A stretch of 55,712 nt of DNA from Streptomyces sp. SolWspMP-5a-2. GTDB taxonomy: Bacteria > Actinomycetota > Actinomycetes > Streptomycetales > Streptomycetaceae. The notes beneath the pieces are model-generated. The model did no database searches. It was given only the letters and a program-made list of their open reading frames with translations, and had not been told where the DNA came from. The DNA is taken from assembly GCF_900091845.1 (NCBI RefSeq), contig NZ_FMCI01000156.1, forward strand, positions 1 through 55,712, read 5' to 3'. Positions 8,917 through 18,042 of the stretch are shown one piece after another; position 1 is the first letter of the stretch; every line of letters begins with the position of its first letter. A program made the position numbers and the translations under genes.

Positions 8917-10212
8917 TCACCCGCCGTCCCCGGAGGTCTCCCCGGCCGCGGCGGGCCGGGCCGGGTCCCGGGGCGCGGGGACCGCCTCCGGTTCCACGAT
9001 CAGCTCCCCGCGCGGCAGCAGCAGCGGGGTCGCCAGCAGCAGCGCCCCGGCGACCGCGATCGCGGTCCGCGGCCCGGCGACCCCGGCCAGCAGCCCCCAC
9101 AGCGCGGTCGCCGCCGCCACCGCCGTCCTGCTGGTGACCGTCCAGGCGGAGAGGGTCCTGGCGATCCGGTCCCGGGCCGTCCGCTCCAGCCGGTAGGCCG
9201 AGTACACCGGGTTGAACACCCCCGAGCAGGTGATGAGGCCCAGCTCGACGACCATCACCAGCACCAGACCGCCCACGCCCGGCCCGACGGCCGCGAGCCC
9301 TATGGACCAGCAGGCCCGCGCCGTCCCCGCGGCGAGCAGCACCCGCCGCCGCCCGTACCGCGCGACCAGGGGCCCGGCCAGCCGCGCGCCGAACAGGCCG
9401 CCCAGGCACGGCACGGCGAACGCCAGCCCGTACTGCCACGGCGCGAACCCCAGGTCGCCGACCATGAGGACCAGCAGCGGCGGCGCCGACGCCATGATCA
9501 GGCTGTTCACCAGGACCGAGTTGAAGAACAGCGGACGCAGCTCGCGGTGGCCCAGGATGTACCGCCAGCCGTCGAGCAGCGAACCGCCCGGGGCCGCCGG
9601 GTCCTCGTCCCGGACCGGCGGTGGCTTCTCCGTCCCGCCGATCGCGCGCAGGCCCACCGCCGACAGCAGATGGCTGACGGCGTCCGCGAAGACCGTCAGC
9701 ACCGGCCCGAAGAGCCCGATCGCGGCCCCGCCGAGCGGCGGCCCGAGGACGGTCGCGGTCCACGACGTGGACTCCAGGCGGGCGCCCGCCGCCAGCAGCT
9801 CCCGCTTCGGCAGCAGGGATCTGAGGAAGGCGCCGCTCGCCGCCGTGAACGCGATGTCGGAGGCCGCCACGATCACGGAGACAACCAGGAGTTGTACGAA
9901 GGTGAGCGCGTCGAGAGCGAAGGCGACGGGGACGGTGAGCAGCGCCCCGCACCGCACCAGGTCCGTGGCGACCATCACCGGCCGCTTGCGCCGGAACTCC
10001 ACCCACGGGCCGAGCGGCACCGCGACCAGCGCGCCCACCGCCGTCCCGGTCGCCGCGAGCGCCGCCACCTCGGCCGGTCCCGCGTGCAGCACCAGCACCG
10101 CGATCAAGGGAAACGCGTCGAACGCCAGCCGGGTGCCGAACGTGCTGACCGCGAAGGACGCCCACAGCCAATTGAAGCGCCGCCCCAGCGACGGCCCCCA
10201 CCACCCACCCAC
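8917..10212 (-). CDS. MFS transporter
   Basis: The 431-residue membrane protein begins MGGWWGPSLGRRFNWLW and resembles the enterobactin-exporter-like and macrolide-exporter-like MFS proteins of actinomycetes. A charged loop (WVEFRRKRPVMVATD) follows helix 2 and DGWRYILGHRELRP lies in the central loop. I chose the GTG at 10212 because GGGAGG sits four bases upstream. Longer in-frame starts would invade the divergent LysR gene. It is transcribed away from LysR across a 112-base gap and is the likely LysR target. The substrate is unknown. Confidence 0.85.
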   Translation of the reverse strand: MGGWWGPSLGRRFNWLWASFAVSTFGTRLAFDAFPLIAVLVLHAGPAEVAALAATGTAVGALVAVPLGPWVEFRRKRPVMVATDLVRCGALLTVPVAFALDALTFVQLLVVSVIVAASDIAFTAASGAFLRSLLPKRELLAAGARLESTSWTATVLGPPLGGAAIGLFGPVLTVFADAVSHLLSAVGLRAIGGTEKPPPVRDEDPAAPGGSLLDGWRYILGHRELRPLFFNSVLVNSLIMASAPPLLVLMVGDLGFAPWQYGLAFAVPCLGGLFGARLAGPLVARYGRRRVLLAAGTARACWSIGLAAVGPGVGGLVLVMVVELGLITCSGVFNPVYSAYRLERTARDRIARTLSAWTVTSRTAVAAATALWGLLAGVAGPRTAIAVAGALLLATPLLLPRGELIVEPEAVPAPRDPARPAAAGETSGDGG

Positions 10213-10297
10213 ACGCCCTCCCGCGCCCGCCGCCGACCCGCCCCATCCAAGCGCTCGACCGGCGCCGGGATCAAACAACCCACCCACCCCCCGACCG

Positions 10298-10312
10298 ACA
10301 ACCAAACGTTGT
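10298..10312. promoter_or_regulatory. Candidate LysR-type operator
   Basis: ACAAC at 10298-10302 and GTTGT at 10308-10312 form a perfect interrupted inverted repeat (five-base arms, five-base gap). It lies 12 bases before the LysR start codon, in an AT-rich patch of an otherwise GC-rich gap. This fits autoregulation by a LysR protein that also controls the divergent MFS gene. Confidence 0.45.
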
Positions 10313-10324
10313 ACAAAGGGAGAC

Positions 10325-11236
10325 GTGGATCTCGACGCCGTACGCACCTTCCTCGCCGTCGCCGACGCCGGACGGTTCCGGGAGGCCGCCCTCGCCCTGG
10401 CCGTCACCCAGCAGGCGGTGTCCAAACGCGTCGCCGCCCTGGAACGGGAACTGGGCGTACGGCTGTTCACCAGGACCGCGCGCGGCGCCGTGCTCACCGT
10501 CGACGGACAGGTCTTCCTGCCCCACGCCCGCGACCTGCTGCGCGCCGAGGAACGCGCCGCCGCCTCGGTGCGCCCCGGCCGCCGGGCCCTGCGCGTCGAC
10601 GTCATCGGACGCCGTCTCGCCCCCGCCGACCTGGTCCGCGACTTCCACCGCGCGCACCCCGACCGGGCCCTCGACGTCGTCACCCTCTTCGACGCCGAGG
10701 CGGCCCTCGCGGCCGTCAGGTCCGGCACCATCGACGCGTCGTTCCGCGCCCTGACCAGGCAGCCGCCCGACGGCATCGAGGCGGCCCGCGTCCACCACGA
10801 GCCGCTGCACCTGCTCACCGGCCCGCGCCATCCGCTCGCCACGGCCCGCCGGATCACCCCGGCGGAGCTGGCGGGGCACCGGATCTGGATGCCGGGCAAT
10901 GTCACCGGCACCGAGTGGGCCGTCTACTACGACGACCTCGCCGCCGCGTTCGGGCTGACCATCGAGGTCACCGGGCCGGACTTCGGCGCCGAACCCCTCC
11001 TCGACACCATCGCCGACTCCGCGCACCTCGCGACCCTCGTGGGCGAGCGCACCCGGATGGTCTGGCCCGCCGACCACGACCTGCGCCGCGTCCCGCTGCA
11101 CCGGCCGACGCCGGTCTATCCGCACTCGCTGCTCTGGCGGGCCGACAACCCGCACCCGGCCCTCGCCCTGCTCCGCGCCCACCTCGGCACCGAACGCGCG
11201 GGCCCCGACCTGTGGACCCCGGCCTGGGCCCGGTGA
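10325..11236 (+). CDS. LysR family transcriptional regulator
   Basis: The 303-residue protein has the LysR HTH at residues 1-60 (TFLAVADAGRFREAALALAVTQQAVSKRVAALERELGVRLF) and a periplasmic-binding-like effector domain from about 88. The GTG at 10325 is preceded by AAAGGGA. It is divergent from the MFS gene at 8917-10212. The effector is unknown. Confidence 0.92.
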   Translation: MDLDAVRTFLAVADAGRFREAALALAVTQQAVSKRVAALERELGVRLFTRTARGAVLTVDGQVFLPHARDLLRAEERAAASVRPGRRALRVDVIGRRLAPADLVRDFHRAHPDRALDVVTLFDAEAALAAVRSGTIDASFRALTRQPPDGIEAARVHHEPLHLLTGPRHPLATARRITPAELAGHRIWMPGNVTGTEWAVYYDDLAAAFGLTIEVTGPDFGAEPLLDTIADSAHLATLVGERTRMVWPADHDLRRVPLHRPTPVYPHSLLWRADNPHPALALLRAHLGTERAGPDLWTPAWAR

Positions 11237-11269
11237 CGGCAGGGGTCGCCGGGCCAGGGGCGGACGCGG

Positions 11270-12097
11270 TCAGCCGAGGGTGTCCGGGTCGGGGCCGGTG
11301 CGCAGCCCCCGGTCGAGCCCGGCGATCGACGCCATCTCCGCGTCGGTGAGGGCGAAGCCGAAGACGTCGATGTTCTCCCGGATCCGCTCCGGCGTCACCG
11401 ACTTGGGGATCACCACGGTGCCGAGCTGGAGGTGCCAGCGCAGCACCACCTGCGCGGGCGATCTGCCGTGCCGGGCGGCGATCTCCGTGAGCACCGGGTC
11501 GCCGAGGACCGCCCCCTGGGCGAGCGGGCTCCACGCCTCGGTGACGATCCCCGACTCGGCGTGCAGGGCGCGCAGTTCACGCTGCTGGAGGCCGGGGTGC
11601 AGCTCGATCTGGTTGACGGCGGGCACCAGCGCGCTCCCCTCGGCGAGCCGGCGCAGGTGCGCGGGAGGGAAGTTGGAGACCCCGGCCGCCCTGATCCGCC
11701 CGTCGGCGGCCAGCCTCTCGATCGCCCGCCACGACGCGCGGTAGAGGTCGCGGGCCGGGGCGGGCCAGTGGATCAGGTAGAGGTCGACGTAGTCCAGGCC
11801 GAGTCGCCCGAGGCTCTCGTCGAACGCGCGGAGGGTGGCGTCGTACCCGTGGTCGTCGTTCCACACCTTCGTGGTGACGAAGAGGTCGGCGCGGGCGAGC
11901 CCCGAGGAGGCGAGCGCGGCTCCGACACCGCGCTCGTTGCCGTAGACGGCGGCCGTGTCGACGCTCCGGTACCCGGCTTCGAGCGCGGTGCCGACGGCGG
12001 CGGAGGTCTCGGCGTCGGGCACCTGGAAGACGCCGAAGCCGAGTTGGGGGACCTCGACCCCGTTGTTGAGCGTGACGGAGGGGACGTGGACGTTCAT
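11270..12097 (-). CDS. Aldo/keto reductase
   Basis: The 275-residue AKR has the full catalytic tetrad Asp47, Tyr52, Lys77 and His110, with the GYRSVDTAAVYGNE and YVDLYLIHWP signatures. The C-terminal IPKSVTPERIRENIDVF segment contacts the NADPH 2'-phosphate in this family. It resembles the 2,5-diketo-gluconate reductase/YvgN subgroup, which reduces reactive aldehydes and ketones. It follows the MFS exporter gene by 53 nt on the same strand, so the two probably form an operon under the MarR-type promoter near 13417-13446. Confidence 0.92.
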   Translation of the reverse strand: MNVHVPSVTLNNGVEVPQLGFGVFQVPDAETSAAVGTALEAGYRSVDTAAVYGNERGVGAALASSGLARADLFVTTKVWNDDHGYDATLRAFDESLGRLGLDYVDLYLIHWPAPARDLYRASWRAIERLAADGRIRAAGVSNFPPAHLRRLAEGSALVPAVNQIELHPGLQQRELRALHAESGIVTEAWSPLAQGAVLGDPVLTEIAARHGRSPAQVVLRWHLQLGTVVIPKSVTPERIRENIDVFGFALTDAEMASIAGLDRGLRTGPDPDTLG

Positions 12098-12150
12098 GTG
12101 CGGTGCTTTCTGCGGGAGTTCGATCGGTGGGGGAGTGCCGGTGGCGCGGG

Positions 12151-13371
12151 TCAGCGCCGGGCGGCGACCGGAGCGGGGCGCTCGGGCGTGTGCCGCGCAC
12201 CGGCTCCGGCGGCGGGGGCCGCGGCCCGGGTCCGCCGGTCCAGGAAGGCGGCGAGGAGGGCCAGCAGCAGGGCCGAACCGGAGAGCAGCGCGCCGACCCA
12301 GTTGGGCGCGGTGTAGCCGAGACCGGCCGAGATGACCGTCCCGCCCAGCCAGGCGGCCAGCGCGTTGCCGAGGTTGAAGGCGCCGATGTTCGCGGCGGAC
12401 GCCAGCGTCGGCGCGGCGGACGCCTGGTCGAGCACCCGCTTCTGGAGCGGCGGCACGGTCGCGAAGCCGAGGGCGCCCACCAGGGTCAGCGTGATCGCGG
12501 CGAGCACCTTGTGGTGCGCGGTGGCGGTGAACAGCAGCAGCGTCAGGGAGAGCGCGCCGAGCGCGGTGCTCAGCATCGGCATCAGGGCGCGGTCGGCGAA
12601 CCGCCCGCCCAGCAGGTTGCCGAGGAACATGCCGACACCGAACAGCACGAGCAGCCAGGTCACCGCGCCCGCCGAGTATCCGGCGACCTCGGTCATCATC
12701 GGGGTGATGTAGGTGACGGCGGCGAAGACACCGCCGTACCCGAGGACCGTCATCGCCATGGCGAGCCAGACCTGCGCGTCCCGGAAGGCGGCGAACTCGG
12801 CGCGCACGTCGGCGGATCGGGGCCGTCCCTCCTCCGGGACGAGCCGGGCGACGCCCAGCAGCCCGACGACGCCGAGCACGGCGACGACGAGGAAGGTGAC
12901 CCGCCACCCGGCGGCCTGTCCGATCCAGGTGCCGAGCGGGACGCCGACGACGTTGGCGACGGTCAGGCCCATGAACATCAGGGAGATCGCGGACGCCTTC
13001 CTGGCCGGTGCGACCAGGTTCGCGGCGACCACCGACCCGATGCCGAAGAAGGCGCCGTGCGCGAGCGAGGCGACCACCCGGCCGATCAGCATGACGCCGA
13101 AGACCGGGGCGGCGGCGGAGAGCGCGTTGCCCGCGACGAACAGGCCCATCAGGAACATGAGCATCTTCTTGCGCGAGACCCGGGTGCCCAGGACGGTCAG
13201 CAGGGGCGCTCCGAGGACGACACCGAGGGCGTAGCCGGAGACCAGCCACCCCGCGGTGGGGATGGAGACCCCGAATCCGGCGGCGACCTCGGGCAGCACG
13301 CCCATGATCACGAACTCGGTGGTGCCGATCCCGAAGGCCCCGATGGCCAGGGCCAGAAGGGCGAGAGGCAT
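12151..13371 (-). CDS. MFS transporter of the AraJ/YdhP type
   Basis: The 406-residue protein has twelve predicted helices. It starts MPLALLALAIGAFGIGTTEF, and the GTTEF segment is characteristic of AraJ/Cmx-like efflux proteins. Other family features include LGAPLLTVLGTRVSRKKML and FFGIGSVVAANLV. A ribosome site (GGAAGG) precedes the ATG. The gene follows a MarR regulator and terminator and is followed by an aldo/keto reductase, suggesting an inducible detoxification module. Confidence 0.9.
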   Translation of the reverse strand: MPLALLALAIGAFGIGTTEFVIMGVLPEVAAGFGVSIPTAGWLVSGYALGVVLGAPLLTVLGTRVSRKKMLMFLMGLFVAGNALSAAAPVFGVMLIGRVVASLAHGAFFGIGSVVAANLVAPARKASAISLMFMGLTVANVVGVPLGTWIGQAAGWRVTFLVVAVLGVVGLLGVARLVPEEGRPRSADVRAEFAAFRDAQVWLAMAMTVLGYGGVFAAVTYITPMMTEVAGYSAGAVTWLLVLFGVGMFLGNLLGGRFADRALMPMLSTALGALSLTLLLFTATAHHKVLAAITLTLVGALGFATVPPLQKRVLDQASAAPTLASAANIGAFNLGNALAAWLGGTVISAGLGYTAPNWVGALLSGSALLLALLAAFLDRRTRAAAPAAGAGARHTPERPAPVAARR

Positions 13372-13416
13372 GGGACGTACCTTCCAGGCGATTGCGTGTG
13401 GTTCTTACGAGCGTCG

Positions 13417-13446
13417 ACAATAATTGCAGACGCGGGATAAATGCAA
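13417..13446 (-). promoter_or_regulatory. Promoter of the MFS/AKR operon with overlapping MarR-like operator
   Basis: On the minus strand TTGCAT (13446-13441) and TATTGT (13422-13417) are spaced by 18 bases. The same span holds TTGCA and TGCAA arms separated by 13 bases (13424-13446), an inverted repeat that would let a dimer cover the promoter. A further TGCAAGC is at 13481-13487. The MarR gene immediately upstream is the likely binder. Confidence 0.5.
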
Positions 13447-13530
13447 GCGCGTGGAGTGGTGGAGGCCGGTAGTGGTCGTCTGCAAGCATTCGGGTGAAGG
13501 GGGATGAAGAGGGAGGCGCGGGGGTGACGA

Positions 13531-13561
13531 GAGCCCCCGCCGATCAGGTCGGCGGGGGCTC
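13531..13561. terminator. Strong hairpin terminator
   Basis: A perfect 13-base-pair stem (13531-13543 with 13549-13561) closes a five-base loop. It lies 38 bases beyond the MarR stop codon and should separate MarR transcription from the MFS/AKR promoter. Confidence 0.75.
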
Positions 13562-13598
13562 GGGTGTCGTGCGGGTCGCTCGCGGCGGCGGCGGTCGG

Positions 13599-14057
13599 TC
13601 AGGCCGGGACGCGGAGGCCCTCGACGGCGCGGACCAGCGGGGCCAGCTCGGGATCGGCCGCGGCCTCGTCCAGCGCCTCGCGCAGGGCCGCCTCGTTGGT
13701 CGGGCGGGCCCGCCGCAGCAGCCCGAGGCCCGTCTCGGTGACGTTGGTGTAGATCCCGCGCCGGTCGGTGGGGCAGAGGTAGCGGGTCAGCAGGCCGCGG
13801 TCCTCCAGGCGGGTGACCAGCCGGGTCGTCGCGCTCTGGCTCAGCACGACCGCGTCGGCGACCTGCTTCATCTGGAGGTGGCCGCCCTCGCCGTCGTGCT
13901 GCCTGCTGAGCACGTCGAGGAGCGCGTACTCGCGCACGCTCAGGTCGTGTCCGGCCTGCAGGGCGCGCTCGATGTGGGCCTCGATCCGGCCGTGCAGCGC
14001 CGAGAGGGCGTGCCAGCCCTGGGCGAGGGCGGTGAGTGCCGGGTCCGTCGCGGTCAT
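13599..14057 (-). CDS. MarR family transcriptional regulator
   Basis: The 152-residue protein has the MarR winged helix in the middle: the recognition segment LQMKQVADAVVLSQSATTRLVTRLEDRGLL is followed by the wing CPTDRRGIYTNVTETG. Dimerisation helices flank it. The ATG at 14057 gives the usual MarR length. MarR proteins commonly repress adjacent efflux or redox genes and release DNA on binding phenolic compounds. The exporter and reductase downstream are the natural targets. Confidence 0.93.
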   Translation of the reverse strand: MTATDPALTALAQGWHALSALHGRIEAHIERALQAGHDLSVREYALLDVLSRQHDGEGGHLQMKQVADAVVLSQSATTRLVTRLEDRGLLTRYLCPTDRRGIYTNVTETGLGLLRRARPTNEAALREALDEAAADPELAPLVRAVEGLRVPA

Positions 14058-14231
14058 GGGGCCTGTGTCCTCCGTCCCGAAGTGACTGACGTCCAGGATA
14101 GGGCATCCGCGAAATTGCCAGCGTGAGCCGGTTGGCCGCGCACGCAAACACTGCGGCGTGCGCCCCTTGGCGCTCCGCCCGCGCGGCACGCCCCGTGGCG
14201 TCCGGCCGGTGGGCGCTGGTAGACACGGCGG

Positions 14232-14774
14232 GTGACCGACACCAGTGACCCCCGCCGCTCCCGGGCGGGCCTCTCGGGGCTCGTCGTACCGGTGCCCGAG
14301 GCCGACCCCGTCGTCGGCGCGGTCCGCGACCGTCTCGACCCGCACGCGCGGGCCGGCATCCCGGCGCACGTCACCGTGCTCTTCCCGTTCCTCGACGCTT
14401 CCCTCCTCGACGAGGGCACGCTCGCCCGGCTGGCCCGGACGTTCGCCGGGCACCGCTCCTTCGCGGCCCGCTTCGAGCGGTTCGGGCGCTTCCCCGGCCT
14501 CCTCCACCTGGCGCCGTCCCCGGACGCCCCGTTCCGCGCGCTCACCGCGGCGGTCACCGCGCGCTGGCCCGAAGTCCCGCCCTACGGGGGCAGGTTCGGC
14601 GACCCGGATCCCCATCTCACCCTGGCGCAGGGCCAGGACGACGACGTCCTCGACGCGGCGGAGGCCGAGGTGCGTGACGCCCTGCCCGTCGTGACCCGGG
14701 TGACCTCGGTGGAACTGGTCGTCCACGACGGCACGGTGTGGCGCCACCGCACCGGGTTCCCCCTCGGCGGCTGA
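14232..14774 (+). CDS. 2H phosphoesterase / 2'-5' RNA ligase family protein
   Basis: The 180-residue protein carries the two HxTx motifs of the 2H superfamily, HVTV at 46-49 and HLTL at 128-131, at the expected spacing. Members act as cyclic phosphodiesterases or RNA ligases on 2'-phosphate ends in the cytoplasm. The GTG start at 14232 is tight against TAGACA at 14220-14225 and has no ribosome site. The neighbours do not indicate a function. Confidence 0.85.
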   Translation: MTDTSDPRRSRAGLSGLVVPVPEADPVVGAVRDRLDPHARAGIPAHVTVLFPFLDASLLDEGTLARLARTFAGHRSFAARFERFGRFPGLLHLAPSPDAPFRALTAAVTARWPEVPPYGGRFGDPDPHLTLAQGQDDDVLDAAEAEVRDALPVVTRVTSVELVVHDGTVWRHRTGFPLGG

Positions 14775-14791
14775 CCCCGGCGACGAACCGG

Positions 14792-15844
14792 CTACGGCCG
14801 CGCCAAGTGCCGCATGGTGAGGGCGAGATGGAGCCTGAGCCGCCCCTGGGGCGTGCGCAGCGGCCACCCCAGCAGATGCTCCGCGTGCGTCAAGCGGTCC
14901 TGGAGTGTGGAGTGGTGGACGTTGATCTCGGCCGCCGCCGCCCGCTGGCTCGTCGTCGACGCCACCGCGTGCAGCGTCGCCAGCAGCCAGGGCGCCCCGG
15001 CCGCCGCCGTCTCCAGGGCCCGCACATCGGACGGCGGCTGTGCGCCCGGCGCGACCAGACCGGCCAGCAGGGCGACACCGCCCAGCTCCTCGGCCCGCAC
15101 CACCCGGGGCCCGGGGTCACGCGCGGTGCCGTCCGCCGTGAAGCGCAGGGCCGTGCGGGCGTCGTCCCACGAGCGCGGCAGGTCGAGGACGTCGACGGCG
15201 GGGCCCACCCCGAGCCGTCCGGGCGGGAGTTCGGCGTCGGGCGGGGGAGCGTCCGGGTACCCGAGGAGAACCCGGGGCCGGCCGTCCGCCGAGGCCAGCG
15301 CCCGCACCCGGGTGCCCGGTCCGGCGCCGAGACGGCGGGCGGCGCGCGACCGGGTCGCCTCCGGGACCGTCGCGTCCAGCACCGTCTCCAGCAGGGCCGG
15401 ATCGTCGGCGGGTGAGGCGGGCGCGCGGCCCCGGGTGCGGTCCAGGACGTCCCGGATCGCGGCGGCCGCCCGTTCCAGGATCACCGCGTCGACGACGCTC
15501 GGACCGCCCGTCGTCCGTTCGAGCCACAGCGCGGGCGCGCCGCCCGGCTCCAGCGCGGCGGACGGCCAGCCGGCCCCGACGGGCGGACCGCCGTCCTCGC
15601 GGACGCCGTCGGGGCGGACCCGCACCCGCACCCGCCGCCCGTCGTCGACGAGCCGCGCCGGGCACCCCGCCAGCACGGCCGCGCCGCGCACCAGGGACTC
15701 CAGGCCCGCCCGGTCCACGGCTAGCCGGTCGAAGTAGGTGATGACCTGGACCGCGGCCCCGGCATCGGGGTCCACCGCGGTCAGCCGCCCGGCCAGCTCT
15801 CTCATACGCTCATGGTGCGGCATGCGGGGGGAGCGGGGGGACAT
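14792..15844 (-). CDS. PucR-type helix-turn-helix regulator
   Basis: The 350-residue protein ends with a PucR C-terminal HTH (TSQRAAAAEINVHHSTLQDRL, about 300-320) and has a GGDEF-like central region with low conservation. Such regulators activate catabolic genes in actinomycetes. The ATG at 15844 lies one base after the stop codon of the upstream hydrolase gene, so the two are almost certainly translationally coupled. A second ATG at 15823 lacks a ribosome site. Confidence 0.82.
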   Translation of the reverse strand: MSPRSPRMPHHERMRELAGRLTAVDPDAGAAVQVITYFDRLAVDRAGLESLVRGAAVLAGCPARLVDDGRRVRVRVRPDGVREDGGPPVGAGWPSAALEPGGAPALWLERTTGGPSVVDAVILERAAAAIRDVLDRTRGRAPASPADDPALLETVLDATVPEATRSRAARRLGAGPGTRVRALASADGRPRVLLGYPDAPPPDAELPPGRLGVGPAVDVLDLPRSWDDARTALRFTADGTARDPGPRVVRAEELGGVALLAGLVAPGAQPPSDVRALETAAAGAPWLLATLHAVASTTSQRAAAAEINVHHSTLQDRLTHAEHLLGWPLRTPQGRLRLHLALTMRHLARP

Positions 15845-15845
15845 G

Positions 15846-16820
15846 TCACCCGCCGAGCAGGCGCCGTACCCACTCCGTCTGGGCCGCGCGGGCCGCCCGG
15901 GACACCGCCGCCTGCGGGGCGAAGCCGTCGAAGCCGTGGAAGCCGCCCGGCCAGACGTGGAGTTCCGCCACCCCGCCCGCCTGCCAGATGCGGGACGCGT
16001 AGCCGACGACCTCGTCGCGGAAGGTCTCCGCCGAGCCGACGTCGAGGAAGGCGGGCGGCAGGCCGCTCAGGTCGGTGGCGCGGGCCGCCGCCGCGTAGGG
16101 GGAGACGTCCGGGCCGCCGCGCCGGTCGCCCAGGAGCGCCGTCCAGCCGGTCTCGTTGGCGGTGCGGTCCCAGACGCCGAGGCCCGCCATCTGACGGGCG
16201 GACGGGGTGTCGTTGCGGTCGTCGAGCATCGGGCAGAGCAGCATCTGCCCGAGCAGGCGCGGACCGCCCCGGTCCCGGGCGAGCAGGGCCAGCGCCGCGC
16301 ACAGGCCGCCGCCCGCGCTGCCGCCCACGATCAGGACGCGTCCGGCGTCGCCCCCGATCTCGTCGGCGTGGTCGGCCGTCCAGACCAGCCCCGCGTACAC
16401 GTCCTCGATCGGCGCCGGGTGCGGGTGCTCGGGCGCCAGCCGGTACTCGACGGAGACGACGACGGCGTCCAGCTCCTTCGCCCAGCCGAGCGGGCCCTCC
16501 ATGCCGACCCGGTTGTTCCCGATGATCATGCCGCCGCCGTGCACCTGGTAGATGACGGGCAGCGGGCCCGGGGTGCGCGGAGCCCGGGGACGGCAGATCA
16601 GCAGGGAGACCTCGGGGGAGCCCGCGGGGCCGGGGACCGAGCGGTCCTCGACCTCGAAGTGCCCGTCGGCGGTCAGATCGATCCCGGCCATCGCGTCGAT
16701 GCCGGTGCTCTCCCGGAACGCGTCGATCTGGTCGACGGTGATGCCCGGCGACACGGTGTCCCCGATCAGTTCGAGGGCGGCGGCGAGTTCCGGGTCGAAC
16801 GGGGGCGGTACGAGGGTCAT
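15846..16820 (-). CDS. Alpha/beta hydrolase of the hormone-sensitive-lipase type
   Basis: The 324-residue cytoplasmic esterase-like protein has the HGGG oxyanion motif at 94-97 and GGSAGG at 166-171 with nucleophile Ser168. A late GGFHGF supplies the catalytic histidine, and an aspartate lies in the FLDVGSAETFRDE region. These are the hallmarks of family IV esterases acting on short-chain esters. A strong GAGGAG precedes the ATG. It overlaps neither neighbour but is followed one base later by the PucR regulator gene. It is divergent from terC. Confidence 0.9.
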   Translation of the reverse strand: MTLVPPPFDPELAAALELIGDTVSPGITVDQIDAFRESTGIDAMAGIDLTADGHFEVEDRSVPGPAGSPEVSLLICRPRAPRTPGPLPVIYQVHGGGMIIGNNRVGMEGPLGWAKELDAVVVSVEYRLAPEHPHPAPIEDVYAGLVWTADHADEIGGDAGRVLIVGGSAGGGLCAALALLARDRGGPRLLGQMLLCPMLDDRNDTPSARQMAGLGVWDRTANETGWTALLGDRRGGPDVSPYAAAARATDLSGLPPAFLDVGSAETFRDEVVGYASRIWQAGGVAELHVWPGGFHGFDGFAPQAAVSRAARAAQTEWVRRLLGG

Positions 16821-17062
16821 GGCTTCTCCTCACGCGGGGCGCGGCGGCTCGTGACGGCCATGATCCGCGTCCGGTCGGCGCCCGGTGTGCCGCCGTCCGG
16901 CGGAACCTGCCCGCCGAACGGCGGGTGGCCGCCCGGGGAGAGGTCGCCCGGACGGCCCCGCCCCGGTACTCCTGGTCCTGGCGCGACCGCCCGCCCCGCC
17001 GTCCGCACCTCGGGAACACGGCCCCCGTGACCGCCCGCCCCCGCCCCCAGGAGCGCCCACCG

Positions 17063-18004
17063 GTGAACGTCTCCCCGTCCGTCTGGCTGCTGACCGTCGC
17101 GGTCCTCTGCGTGCTGATCGCCGCCGACTTCCTCATCGGCCGCAGACCGCACGACGTGTCGGTGCGGGAGGCGGGGGTCTGGACGGGCGTCTGGGTGGTC
17201 CTGGCCTGCGTCTTCGGGCTCGTCCTGTACGCCAGGGCCGGGGGCGGGCCCGCCGGTGAGTTCTTCGCCGGGTACCTCACCGAGAAGTCCCTGAGCGTCG
17301 ACAACCTCTTCGTCTTCGTCCTGATCATGTCCAAGTTCGCGGTGCCCTCCCGGTACCAGCAGCGGGTGCTGATGGTGGGCGTCCTGATGGCCCTGGTGCT
17401 GCGGGCCGGGTTCATCGCGGCGGGCGCGGCGATCATCTCCACCTTCTCCTGGGTCTTCTACGTCTTCGGCGCCTTCCTGATCTGGACCGCGTGGAAGCTG
17501 GTCCAGGACGCGCGCAAGGAGGAGCACGACGAGGAGTTCGAGGAGAACAAGCTCCTGAAGGCGGTGGAGCGGCGGTTCGGGGTGGCCGACCGCTACCACG
17601 GCACCAGGCTGTGGGTCGAGCAGGACGGCAGGCGGGTCATGACGCCGATGCTGGTGGTGATGCTCGCGATCGGCTCCACCGACGTCCTCTTCGCGCTGGA
17701 CTCCATCCCCGCCATCTACGGCCTCACCCAGGACCCGTACATCGTCTTCACGGCCAACGCGTTCGCCCTGATGGGCCTGCGCCAGCTCTACTTCCTCATC
17801 GGCGGGCTGCTGAAGCGCCTGGTCCACCTCAGCTACGGCCTGTCGATCATCCTGGGCTTCATCGGCGTCAAGCTCGTGCTGCACGCGCTGCACGAATCGG
17901 GCGTCCCGGTGCCCGAGATCGGCATCCCGTTCTCGCTCGGCTTCATCGTGCTGGTCCTCGCGGTCACCACGCTCACCAGCCTGCGCGCCTCCCGGAGGAC
18001 GTAG
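17063..18004 (+). CDS. TerC family integral membrane protein
   Basis: The 313-residue protein has about eight to nine membrane helices and the two conserved acidic motifs of TerC: SVDNLFVFVLIMSKF near 78-92 and STDVLFALDSIPAIYG near 209-224. A charged cytosolic loop (DARKEEHDEEFEENK) sits between them. TerC proteins are implicated in tellurite resistance and in metal (manganese) export that metallates secreted enzymes. The GTG at 17063 has CAGGAG nine bases upstream. It is divergent from the HSL-type hydrolase. Confidence 0.93.
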   Translation: MNVSPSVWLLTVAVLCVLIAADFLIGRRPHDVSVREAGVWTGVWVVLACVFGLVLYARAGGGPAGEFFAGYLTEKSLSVDNLFVFVLIMSKFAVPSRYQQRVLMVGVLMALVLRAGFIAAGAAIISTFSWVFYVFGAFLIWTAWKLVQDARKEEHDEEFEENKLLKAVERRFGVADRYHGTRLWVEQDGRRVMTPMLVVMLAIGSTDVLFALDSIPAIYGLTQDPYIVFTANAFALMGLRQLYFLIGGLLKRLVHLSYGLSIILGFIGVKLVLHALHESGVPVPEIGIPFSLGFIVLVLAVTTLTSLRASRRT

Positions 18005-18042
18005 CCCCGGGGGCCCGGGAGCCGCCGTCCGGTCGAACCACC

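Noticed and set aside
12097..14057. Reading MarR, MFS and aldo/keto reductase as one transcript
   Set aside because: A perfect 13-bp terminator and a separate promoter lie between MarR and the MFS gene, so two transcripts are more likely.
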